A stretch of DNA of 64,000 nt. It comes from Burkholderia puraquae (GTDB lineage: Bacteria > Pseudomonadota > Gammaproteobacteria > Burkholderiales > Burkholderiaceae). A model generated the notes under the pieces. The model was not told where the DNA came from. It was given only the letters and a program-made list of their open reading frames with translations, and made no database searches. The position numbers and the translations under genes are program-made. Of the stretch, positions 9,603 through 17,082 are shown piece after piece. Within the stretch, counting starts at the first letter, position 1. Each line of letters opens with the position of its first letter. Location: NCBI RefSeq assembly GCF_002099195.1, contig NZ_NBYX01000027.1, forward strand, positions 183 through 64,182, read 5' to 3'.

Positions 9603-10367
9603 GTGGCCGAATCGTCGCTCGCCGGCCATGTGCCGGCCGGGGCCGCAACGGAAGCCGCCCCGATCCGCTTCGCCACGCCGCGCATCGACGCGGCGCTGAT
9701 CGATCTCGACGGCACGATGGTCGATACGGCCGACGATTTCACGGCCGGCCTGAACGGGATGCTCGCGCAGCTCGGCGCGCCGGCCACGTCGCGCGACGAG
9801 GTGATCGGCTACGTCGGCAAGGGCTCCGAACACCTGATCCTGAGCGTGCTGAAGCCGCGCTTCCCGGCCGACGAAGCGCATGCGCGTTTCGACGACGCGC
9901 TGGCGATCTACCAGACCGAGTACGCGAAGATCAACGGCCGCCACACGCGCCTCTATCCGGACGTGGCCGCCGGCCTCGACGCGCTGCGCGCGGCCGGCAT
10001 CCGGCTCGCGTGCGTGACGAACAAGCCGCACCGCTTCGCGGTCGAACTGCTCGAGCAGTACGGGCTGGCCGATTGCTTCGGCATCGTGCTCGGCGGCGAC
10101 AGCGTCGCGCGCAAGAAGCCCGATCCGCTGCCGATGCTGACGGCCTGCAACGCGCTCGGCGTCGCACCGGATGCGGCGGTCGCGATCGGCGACTCGGAAA
10201 ACGATGCGCTGGCAGGCCGGGCGGCGGGGATGGCGACGCTGACGGTGCCGTACGGCTACAACCACGGCAAAGCTATACAAACGATAAATTCGGATGGTAT
10301 AGTCGATTCGTTGCTGGTCGCAGCTCGCGCGATCACCGCGCACAACGCCGGCCGACCAACCCTCTGA
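9603..10367 (+). CDS. gph: Phosphoglycolate phosphatase
   Basis: A 254-residue HAD-superfamily phosphatase. Motif I is DLDGTMVDT, motif II VTNKPHR, motif III the Lys of KKPDPLP, and motif IV IGDSENDALAG. It removes 2-phosphoglycolate formed from DNA repair or Rubisco-like side reactions. GTG at 9603 is taken as the start because it lies four bases after rpe; the first ATG (9718) would delete motif I. The N-terminal 25 residues before the domain are Ala/Pro-rich. The last 100 bases are clearly more AT-rich than the rest and may hold the trp promoter. Confidence 0.92.
   Translation: MAESSLAGHVPAGAATEAAPIRFATPRIDAALIDLDGTMVDTADDFTAGLNGMLAQLGAPATSRDEVIGYVGKGSEHLILSVLKPRFPADEAHARFDDALAIYQTEYAKINGRHTRLYPDVAAGLDALRAAGIRLACVTNKPHRFAVELLEQYGLADCFGIVLGGDSVARKKPDPLPMLTACNALGVAPDAAVAIGDSENDALAGRAAGMATLTVPYGYNHGKAIQTINSDGIVDSLLVAARAITAHNAGRPTL
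10275..10303 (+). promoter_or_regulatory. Candidate trp promoter inside the end of gph
   Basis: A TATAGT -10 box (10298-10303) with a weak -35 (ATACAA, 10275-10280) at 17-base spacing, in an unusually AT-rich patch of gph. Transcription from here would give a leader of about 75 bases before the trp leader peptide. The call is inferred from position and composition. Confidence 0.35.
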
Positions 10368-10384
10368 TTATTTCTTCCATCTGC

Positions 10385-10459
10385 ATGTTTCTGAATAAAA
10401 AACGGAGTCTGAGCAGCATCGACCGGGGAGCCTGGCCCTGGCGTCGCTGGTCGCGCTAA
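10385..10459 (+). CDS. trpL: trp operon leader peptide with Trp-Pro-Trp-Arg-Arg-Trp
   Basis: A 24-codon open frame in the gph-trpE gap, ending GAWPWRRWSR: three Trp codons (residues 17, 19 and 22) within six positions, just before the stop. Trp is the rarest residue, so this clustering directly upstream of a terminator and trpE is the signature of a leader peptide for transcription attenuation. Ribosome stalling at the Trp codons when charged tRNA-Trp is short would favour readthrough into trpE. No strong Shine-Dalgarno sequence precedes the ATG, which is a weak point. Confidence 0.75.
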   Translation: MFLNKKRSLSSIDRGAWPWRRWSR

Positions 10460-10475
10460 CCTCTTCGATGAGGTA

Positions 10476-10505
10476 CGCTGAAGCACGTCTTCAGCGCCGT
10501 TTTTT
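10476..10505 (+). terminator. trp attenuator terminator
   Basis: A perfect 8-base-pair stem (CGCTGAAG / CTTCAGCG, loop CACGT) followed by CCG and six T. It begins 17 bases after the leader-peptide stop. A smaller hairpin (ACCTC / GAGGT) occupies 10458-10474. I could not derive one clear antiterminator pairing by eye. The structure lies 220 bases before trpE, in the place an attenuator should be. Confidence 0.75.
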
Positions 10506-10724
10506 ATCTCGCTGCGCATCCGCGCGCCGATCGTCGCACCACCTCGAGTTCTACCGCGTCCGAACGCTTGCGTTCAGGCTCGGCTGCAGGCTCGCGACGT
10601 TCACGCCCGGAGTGCCGGCCGGCAACAGGCACTTCTCGATCGACCGCCCTTTCGCCGACGGCATCCCGCGCAGCGTCAAATGATCCCTGGCGCACGCGCC
10701 GCTCGTCCCGAACAGGACCGGAAC

Positions 10725-12218
10725 ATGACCGAACTCGAATTTCAATCGCTCGCGAACGAAGGCTACAACCGCATCCCGCTAATCGCGGAAGCCCTCGCCG
10801 ATCTCGAAACGCCGCTGTCCCTCTACCTGAAGCTGGCCCAGCCCGAACGCTCGGGCGCCAACTCGTTCCTGCTCGAATCGGTGGTCGGCGGCGAACGCTT
10901 CGGCCGCTACTCGTTCATCGGCCTGCCCGCCCGCACGCTCGTGCGTACCCGCAACGGCGTGTCGGAAGTCGTGCGCGACGGCCAGGTGGTCGAGACACAT
11001 GACGGCGACCCGTTCCAGTTCATCGAATCGTTCCAGGCGCGCTTCAAGGTGGCGCAGCGCCCGGGCCTGCCGCGCTTCTGCGGCGGTCTCGCCGGCTACT
11101 TCGGCTACGACGCGGTGCGCTACATCGAGAAGAAGCTCGCGAACACCGCACCGCGCGACGATCTCGGCCTGCCCGACATCCAGTTGCTGCTGACCGAGGA
11201 AGTCGCGGTGATCGACAACCTCGCCGGCAAGCTGTACCTGATCATCTACGCGGACCCGAGCCAGGCCGAAGCCTACACGAAGGCGAAACAGCGCCTGCGC
11301 GAACTGAAGCAGCGCCTGCGCACGACCGTGCAACCGCCCGTCACGTCGGCGAGCGTGCGCACCGAGACGTTCCGCGAGTTCAAGAAGGACGACTACCTGG
11401 CCGCCGTGCGCCAGGCGAAGGAATACATCGCGGCCGGCGAGCTGATGCAGATCCAGGTCGGCCAGCGTCTGACGAAGCCGTACCGCGACAATCCGCTGTC
11501 GCTGTATCGCGCGCTGCGTTCGCTGAACCCGTCGCCTTACATGTACTACTACAACTTCGGCGACTTCCACGTGGTCGGCGCATCGCCGGAAATCCTCGTG
11601 CGCCAGGAAAAGCGCGGCGAAGACCAGATCGTCACGATCCGCCCGCTCGCCGGCACGCGCCCGCGCGGCAACACGCCCGAGCGCGACGCGGAACTCGCGA
11701 CCGAGCTGCTCAACGATCCGAAGGAGATCGCCGAGCACGTGATGCTGATCGACCTCGCGCGCAACGACGTCGGCCGCATCGCGGAAATCGGCTCGGTGCA
11801 CGTGACCGACCAGATGGTCATCGAGAAATACTCGCACGTGCAGCACATCGTCAGCTCGGTCGAAGGCAAGCTGAAGCCCGGCATGACGAACTACGACGTG
11901 CTGCGCGCGACGTTCCCGGCCGGCACGCTGTCCGGCGCGCCGAAGGTGCGTGCGATGGAACTGATCGACGAACTCGAGCCGGTCAAGCGCGGGCTGTACG
12001 GCGGCGCCGTCGGCTACCTGTCTTTCTCGGGCGAGATGGATCTCGCGATCGCGATCCGTACGGGCCTGATCCACAACGGCAACCTGTATGTGCAAGCGGC
12101 GGCCGGTGTCGTCGCGGATTCGGTGCCCGAATCCGAATGGCAAGAGACCGAAAACAAGGCGCGCGCGGTACTGCGTGCGGCCGAACAGGTCCAGGACGGC
12201 CTCGATAGCGACTTCTGA
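10725..12218 (+). CDS. trpE: Anthranilate synthase component I
   Basis: A 497-residue chorismate-binding enzyme that makes anthranilate with TrpG-supplied ammonia. The Trp feedback site LLES lies in NSFLLESVVGG. C-terminal catalytic segments include VGASPEILV, IRPLAGTRPRG, HVMLIDLARND and PAGTLSGAPKVRAME. The ATG at 10725 with an AGGACCGGA site is preferred to an upstream in-frame start, giving the conserved MTELEFQSLA N-terminus. The 219 bases between the attenuator and this ATG hold no recognisable gene. Confidence 0.96.
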   Translation: MTELEFQSLANEGYNRIPLIAEALADLETPLSLYLKLAQPERSGANSFLLESVVGGERFGRYSFIGLPARTLVRTRNGVSEVVRDGQVVETHDGDPFQFIESFQARFKVAQRPGLPRFCGGLAGYFGYDAVRYIEKKLANTAPRDDLGLPDIQLLLTEEVAVIDNLAGKLYLIIYADPSQAEAYTKAKQRLRELKQRLRTTVQPPVTSASVRTETFREFKKDDYLAAVRQAKEYIAAGELMQIQVGQRLTKPYRDNPLSLYRALRSLNPSPYMYYYNFGDFHVVGASPEILVRQEKRGEDQIVTIRPLAGTRPRGNTPERDAELATELLNDPKEIAEHVMLIDLARNDVGRIAEIGSVHVTDQMVIEKYSHVQHIVSSVEGKLKPGMTNYDVLRATFPAGTLSGAPKVRAMELIDELEPVKRGLYGGAVGYLSFSGEMDLAIAIRTGLIHNGNLYVQAAAGVVADSVPESEWQETENKARAVLRAAEQVQDGLDSDF

Positions 12219-12231
12219 CCGGAGACTGACC

Positions 12232-12822
12232 ATGCTGCTCATGATCGACAACTACGACTCGTTTACCTACAACCTGGTCCAGTACTTCGGTGAACTCGGC
12301 GAGGACGTACACACCTACCGCAACGACGAAATCACGCTCGACGAGATCGCGCGGCTCAATCCCGACGCGATCTGCCTGTCGCCCGGCCCGAGCAACCCGC
12401 AGCACGCGGGCATCACGCTCGACGTGCTGAAGGAATTCGCGGGCAAGAAGCCGATCCTCGGCGTCTGCCTCGGCCATCAGGCGATCGGCGAGGCGTTCGG
12501 CGGCCGCGTCGTGCGCGCGAAGACCATCATGCACGGCAAGGTGAGCAAGATCGAAACCGACTGCCGCGGCGTGTTCGCCGACCTGCCGAAGCACTTCGAC
12601 GTCACGCGCTATCACTCGCTCGCGATCGAGCGCGAATCGCTGCCCGACTGCCTCGAGGTGTCCGCCTGGACCGACGACGGCGAAATCATGGGCGTGCGCC
12701 ACAAGACGCTGCCGATCGAAGGCGTGCAGTTCCACCCGGAATCGATCCTGTCCGAGCATGGTCATGCGCTGCTCGAGAATTTCCTGAAACAGGCCCGCGG
12801 CGTGGCCGCACAAGCCGCCTGA
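12232..12822 (+). CDS. trpG: Anthranilate synthase glutamine amidotransferase
   Basis: A 196-residue class I glutaminase. Cys79 in GVCLGHQ is the nucleophile and His168/Glu170 in QFHPES complete the triad. It hydrolyses glutamine and channels ammonia to TrpE. It stands alone rather than being fused to TrpD or TrpE. It starts 13 bases after trpE with a CCGGAG site and ends 13 bases before trpD, so the four trp genes read as one transcript. Confidence 0.96.
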   Translation: MLLMIDNYDSFTYNLVQYFGELGEDVHTYRNDEITLDEIARLNPDAICLSPGPSNPQHAGITLDVLKEFAGKKPILGVCLGHQAIGEAFGGRVVRAKTIMHGKVSKIETDCRGVFADLPKHFDVTRYHSLAIERESLPDCLEVSAWTDDGEIMGVRHKTLPIEGVQFHPESILSEHGHALLENFLKQARGVAAQAA

Positions 12823-12835
12823 CGGGAGCCTCACG

Positions 12836-13867
12836 ATGACGATTACCCCTCAGGAAGCGCTGCAGCGCACGATCGAACACCGCGAGATCTTCCACGACGA
12901 GATGCTGCACCTGATGCGGCTCATCATGCGCGGCGACATGTCGCCCGTGATGGCAGCCGCGATCATCACCGGGCTGCGCGTGAAGAAGGAGACGATCGGC
13001 GAGATCGCCGCCGCCGCGACCGTGATGCGCGAATTCGCGAACCACGTCGAGGTGCAGGACAACTCGAATTTCGTCGACATCGTCGGCACCGGCGGCGACG
13101 GCTCGCACACGTTCAATATCTCGACCGCGTCGATGTTCGTCACGGCCGCGGCCGGCGCGAAAGTCGCGAAGCACGGCAACCGCGGCGTATCGAGCAAGTC
13201 CGGCAGCGCCGACGTGCTCGAGGCGCTCGGCGTAAACATCGACCTGCAGTCCGATCAGGTTGCCGCGTCGATCGCCGAAACGGGCATGGGCTTCATGTTC
13301 GCGCCGAACCATCACCCGGCGATGAAGAACATCGCGGCCGTGCGCCGCGAGCTCGGCGTACGGACGATCTTCAACATCCTCGGCCCGCTGACCAATCCGG
13401 CCGGCGCACCGAACCAGCTGATGGGCGTGTTCCATCCCGACCTCGTCGGCATCCAGGTGCGCGTGATGCAGCGTCTCGGCGCGCAGCACGTGCTCGTCGT
13501 GTACGGCAAGGACGGCATGGACGAGGTGTCCCTCGGCGCCGCGACGCTCGTCGGCGAACTGCGCGACGGCAAGGTGCACGAATACGAGATCCATCCGGAA
13601 GACTTCGGCCTGCAGATGGTGTCGAACCGCACGCTGAAGGTGGAAAATGCCGACGAATCGCGCACGATGCTGCTCGGCGCGCTGGACAACAAGCCGGGCG
13701 TCGCGCGCGAGATCGTCACGCTGAACGCGGGCACCGCACTCTATGCGGCGAACATCGCCGAATCGATCGCGGACGGCATCCAGCTCGCCCGCGAAGCGAT
13801 CGCGAGCGGCAAGGCCCGCGCGAAGGTAGACGAACTCGTGCGCTTCACGCAGCAGTTCAAGCGCTGA
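12836..13867 (+). CDS. trpD: Anthranilate phosphoribosyltransferase
   Basis: A 343-residue enzyme joining anthranilate to PRPP. The PRPP/Mg-binding loop GTGGDGSHTFNIST lies near 82-95, KHGNRGVSSKSGSADVLE near 113-130, and the anthranilate-side segment FAPNHHPAMK near 156. The length matches the family. The Shine-Dalgarno sequence GGGAG precedes the ATG. Confidence 0.96.
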   Translation: MTITPQEALQRTIEHREIFHDEMLHLMRLIMRGDMSPVMAAAIITGLRVKKETIGEIAAAATVMREFANHVEVQDNSNFVDIVGTGGDGSHTFNISTASMFVTAAAGAKVAKHGNRGVSSKSGSADVLEALGVNIDLQSDQVAASIAETGMGFMFAPNHHPAMKNIAAVRRELGVRTIFNILGPLTNPAGAPNQLMGVFHPDLVGIQVRVMQRLGAQHVLVVYGKDGMDEVSLGAATLVGELRDGKVHEYEIHPEDFGLQMVSNRTLKVENADESRTMLLGALDNKPGVAREIVTLNAGTALYAANIAESIADGIQLAREAIASGKARAKVDELVRFTQQFKR

Positions 13868-13896
13868 CTCCCCTTACGAATCAAGCAGGAATCCAC

Positions 13897-14682
13897 ATGA
13901 GCGACATTCTCGACCGAATCATCGCCGTCAAGCGCGAAGAAGTCGCGGCGGCCATGCGCAGCGCGCCGCTCGAGGCACTGAAACTGGAAGCATCCGCGCG
14001 CGACCTGCGCGACTTCGTCGGCGCACTGCGCGCGAAGCATACGGCCGGCCACGCGGCCGTGATTTCCGAAATCAAGAAGGCGAGCCCGTCGAAGGGCGTG
14101 CTGCGCGAGCATTTCGTGCCGGCCGACATCGCGCGTTCATATGCGGAGCACGGCGCCGCGTGCCTGTCGGTGCTGACCGACGAGCAGTTCTTCCAGGGCA
14201 GCGTCCGCTATCTCGAGGAAGCGCGCGCAGCCTGCACGCTGCCGGTGCTGCGCAAGGACTTCATCGTCGACGCGTACCAGATCATGGAAGCGCGCGCGAT
14301 GGGCGCCGACGCGATCCTGCTGATCGCCGCCGCACTCGACACGCCGCTGATGCAGGATCTCGAAGCGTATGCGCACTCGCTCGGCCTCGCGGTGCTGGTT
14401 GAAGTGCACGACCGCAACGAGATGGAACAGGCGCTGACGCTCAAGACGCCGCTGCTCGGCATCAACAACCGCAACCTGCGCACGTTCGAGACGTCGATCC
14501 AGACCACGCTCGGCATGCTCGACATGATTCCGGCGGACCGCATCGTCGTAACCGAATCCGGCATCCTGTCGCGCACCGACGTCGACACGATGCGCGCGGC
14601 GAACGTGAACACATTCCTCGTCGGCGAAGCGTTCATGCGCGCCGCCCAGCCGGGCGAGGAACTCGCACGGATGTTCTTCTGA
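13897..14682 (+). CDS. trpC: Indole-3-glycerol phosphate synthase
   Basis: A 261-residue monofunctional TIM-barrel enzyme, not fused to TrpF. Catalytic segments are EIKKASPSKG, LRKDFIVDAYQI, the Glu of LVEVHD, GINNRNLRTF and VTESGI. It closes the indole ring of IGP. The trpF, trpB and trpA genes are not in this window. Its stop codon overlaps the start of the following CYTH gene by one base (TGATG). Confidence 0.96.
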   Translation: MSDILDRIIAVKREEVAAAMRSAPLEALKLEASARDLRDFVGALRAKHTAGHAAVISEIKKASPSKGVLREHFVPADIARSYAEHGAACLSVLTDEQFFQGSVRYLEEARAACTLPVLRKDFIVDAYQIMEARAMGADAILLIAAALDTPLMQDLEAYAHSLGLAVLVEVHDRNEMEQALTLKTPLLGINNRNLRTFETSIQTTLGMLDMIPADRIVVTESGILSRTDVDTMRAANVNTFLVGEAFMRAAQPGEELARMFF

Positions 14683-15308
14683 TGGCGATCGAAAAGGAAA
14701 TCAAGCTCGCGCTGCCGGCCAGCCAGGCCGACGCCGCGCGACGCTTCTTCGAGACGCTGACCGGCGAACCCGGTCACGACATCACGCTCGCGAACGTCTA
14801 TTACGACACGCCCGATCTCGCGCTGGCCCGCTCGAAGAGCGCAGTGCGCGTGCGCCGCGCGCCGCAAGGCTGGCTGCAGACGTTCAAGACTGTCGGCAGC
14901 GCGGAAGGCGGCCTGCATCGCCGCCACGAATGGGAACTGCCGGTGGCCGGCGACGCGCTCGAGATCGATGCGCTCGTCGCGGCCTGCGACGTGCCGGAAG
15001 CCGCCGCCGCGCTGAATGACGCGGCCGGCACGCTGTCCGCGCTGTTCCGCACGGATTTTTCGCGTACGCTGTGGCGCATCGCAATCGGCGGCGCAACCGT
15101 CGAAGCCGCGGTGGACCTCGGCGAGATCGTCGTCCAGGCGGAACACGAAACGCGCCGCGAACCGATCAGCGAAATCGAACTCGAACTGATCGACGGCCCG
15201 GAAGCGGCGCTCGTAACGCTCGCCGCCGAACTGCAGCAGGCGCTGCCGGGCCTCGTTCCCGAAAACATCAGCAAGGCGCAGCGCGGCTACCGGCTGCGCG
15301 CGCAATAA
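14682..15308 (+). CDS. CYTH-domain phosphatase (inorganic triphosphatase-like)
   Basis: A 208-residue CYTH protein. The signature EKEIK sits at residues 4-8. Alternating charged strands expected of the eight-stranded tunnel follow (RVRRAPQGWLQTFKT, HRRHEWELP, EIELELIDG). Relatives such as E. coli YgiF hydrolyse inorganic triphosphate; this one lacks the C-terminal CHAD domain. The one-base overlap with trpC indicates co-translation. The link to tryptophan synthesis is unexplained and may be only transcriptional convenience. Substrate not determined. Confidence 0.85.
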   Translation: MAIEKEIKLALPASQADAARRFFETLTGEPGHDITLANVYYDTPDLALARSKSAVRVRRAPQGWLQTFKTVGSAEGGLHRRHEWELPVAGDALEIDALVAACDVPEAAAALNDAAGTLSALFRTDFSRTLWRIAIGGATVEAAVDLGEIVVQAEHETRREPISEIELELIDGPEAALVTLAAELQQALPGLVPENISKAQRGYRLRAQ

Positions 15309-15320
15309 CACGCATCACGC

Positions 15321-16226
15321 ATGGCAACCCGCAAGACTTCCCGCGCGCCGCAACAGGCGTCGCTGTTCGACGATCCCGTGCCGGAAACGGCACCGGCCGA
15401 TCATCCGTCCCCGCCTTCCGAGCCGCCCGCGGCCGGGCGCAAGTCCGCAAGGAAAGCCGCCGCACCGGCTGCGGCCCCGACGGCACCGCAGCCCGTTGCT
15501 GCCAACGTTCCACACCTCGCCGCGCAATTCGACGCGCTGCCGACCGTCTGGCGCGACGTGCTGAAACCCTTCACCGACAGCGACGCATATGCGCCGCTGT
15601 GCCGCTTCGTCGATGACGAGCGTGCGGCCGGCAAGGCGGTCTATCCGACCGACGTATTCCGCGCGCTGCGCCTGACGAGCCCGGATGACGTAAAAGTCGT
15701 GATCCTCGGCCAGGATCCGTATCACGGCGACGATCGCGGCACGCCGCAGGCGCACGGACTCGCGTTCTCGGTGCCGCCGGCCGTGCGCACGCCGCCGTCG
15801 CTGCGCAACATCTTCAAGGAAATCGCTGCGAACTTCGGTCATGACACGCCGCGCCACGGCTGCCTCGACACCTGGGCGCGCCAGGGCGTGCTGCTGCTCA
15901 ATACGGTGCTGACGGTCGAGCGCGGTGCAGCCGCGAGCCATGCGAAGCGCGGCTGGGAGCAGTGCACGGACACGCTGATCCGCGAACTCGCCAGCCGCCA
16001 TCGCGGGCTCGTCTTCATGCTGTGGGGCGCACACGCGCAGGCGAAACGCGCACTGTTCGACGCAAGCGCGCACTGCGTGCTCGAGGCACCGCATCCGTCG
16101 CCGCTGTCCGCGCACCGCGGCTTCCTCGGCTGCCGCCATTTCGCGCTCGCGAACGACTATCTGGTCGATGCCGGCCGCGAACCGATCGACTGGCGCCTGC
16201 CGGAAGTGGCCGAAACGCTCGCTTGA
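15321..16226 (+). CDS. ung: Uracil-DNA glycosylase, family 1
   Basis: A 301-residue protein. The first 65 residues are a low-complexity Ala/Pro/Lys extension absent from most Ung proteins (about 225-230 residues). Then comes the catalytic core, with the water-activating Asp in GQDPYHG, the LLLNTVLTVE segment and HPSPLSAHRGF for minor-groove reading. It excises uracil from DNA. It lies 12 bases after the CYTH gene, ending the transcript at a strong terminator. The start is the ATG closest to the operon; an internal start would remove the extension. Confidence 0.93.
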   Translation: MATRKTSRAPQQASLFDDPVPETAPADHPSPPSEPPAAGRKSARKAAAPAAAPTAPQPVAANVPHLAAQFDALPTVWRDVLKPFTDSDAYAPLCRFVDDERAAGKAVYPTDVFRALRLTSPDDVKVVILGQDPYHGDDRGTPQAHGLAFSVPPAVRTPPSLRNIFKEIAANFGHDTPRHGCLDTWARQGVLLLNTVLTVERGAAASHAKRGWEQCTDTLIRELASRHRGLVFMLWGAHAQAKRALFDASAHCVLEAPHPSPLSAHRGFLGCRHFALANDYLVDAGREPIDWRLPEVAETLA

Positions 16227-16262
16227 CGGCCGCGCCGCCGATTCTTTCGCCAGCCGGCATGC

Positions 16263-16301
16263 AAAAACGCCGCGCCCCTTTCGGGACGCGGCGTTTTTTT
16301 T
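16263..16301. terminator. Bidirectional terminator between ung and azoR
   Basis: AAAAACGCCGCG pairs with CGCGGCGTTTTT around a small inner stem, with at least seven T on the plus side and five on the minus side. It ends the trp-CYTH-ung transcript and the convergent azoR transcript. Confidence 0.85.
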
Positions 16302-16338
16302 CGGACGATACAGCGGGCGCGGCGCACCCGCATCGACC

Positions 16339-16935
16339 TTACGCGGCGGCGATCGCTTCGCGTGCGCTGGCGAGCGCGGCGCTCTGCGCATCCGGCCCGA
16401 GGTTCAGGCCTTCCGCGAAGATGAAGCTCACGTCGGTCATGCCGACGAAGCCGAGGAACGTGCGCAGGTACGGGGTCTGGCTGTCGTTCGGCGTACCGGC
16501 GTACTTGCCGCCACGCGCCGTCACCACGTGAACCTTCTTGCCCTTGATCAGGCCTTCCGGACCGTTCTCGGTATAGCGGAACGTGACGCCTGCCCGCGCG
16601 ATCCAGTCGAAGTACGTCTTCAGTTGCGACGAGATGCCGAAGTTGTACATCGGTGCGCCGATCACGATGATGTCGGCGGCTTGCAGCTCGGCGATCAGGG
16701 TATCGCTCTTCGCGACGATCGCATTCTGCTCCGCGGTGCGGTTCTCGGCCGGCGTGAAGAACGCGCCAAGCACCGATTCGTCGAGGTGCGGCAGCGCATC
16801 GGCCAGCAGGTCGCGAACCACGACCTTCGCGCCGGGGTTCGATTGTTGCAGTTTTGCCGTCAGCTCGTTGGCCAGCAGCGTGGATTGCGCACCTTGCGAA
16901 CGTGCCGCGGAATTGATTTGCAGAATGGTCGTCAT
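16339..16935 (-). CDS. azoR: FMN-dependent NADH-azoreductase
   Basis: A 198-residue flavodoxin-like quinone/azo reductase. The N-terminal strand and phosphate loop (ILQINSAARSQGAQS), APMYNFGISSQLKTYFD for FMN contact and the TARGGKY segment match AzoR. Such enzymes carry out two-electron reduction of quinones and azo dyes in the cytosol. A paired inverted repeat lies about 90 bases upstream of its start. Confidence 0.92.
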   Translation of the reverse strand: MTTILQINSAARSQGAQSTLLANELTAKLQQSNPGAKVVVRDLLADALPHLDESVLGAFFTPAENRTAEQNAIVAKSDTLIAELQAADIIVIGAPMYNFGISSQLKTYFDWIARAGVTFRYTENGPEGLIKGKKVHVVTARGGKYAGTPNDSQTPYLRTFLGFVGMTDVSFIFAEGLNLGPDAQSAALASAREAIAAA

Positions 16936-17024
16936 GTCAGGCTCCAGTAGGGTTGCGCTTTGGTAGCGCGAGTGACCCCATTGTGCGTGGCCGCATGACC
17001 GCGAAAAAGCGGGCTCAGGGCGAC

Positions 17025-17050
17025 GGATTGTTGCAACAGCGAAACAATCC
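17025..17050. repeat. Perfect inverted repeat upstream of azoR
   Basis: GGATTGTT (17025-17032) and AACAATCC (17043-17050) form perfect 8-base arms. A second palindrome, TGTTGCAACA, is nested at 17029-17038. The position, 90-115 bases upstream of the azoR start, suggests a regulator-binding site. It is also only 33 bases past the end of the M61 gene, but has no T-tract and so does not look like a terminator. Confidence 0.5.
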
Positions 17051-17082
17051 TCGATCGCGCCCCGATACCTGCCTCTGTACGC

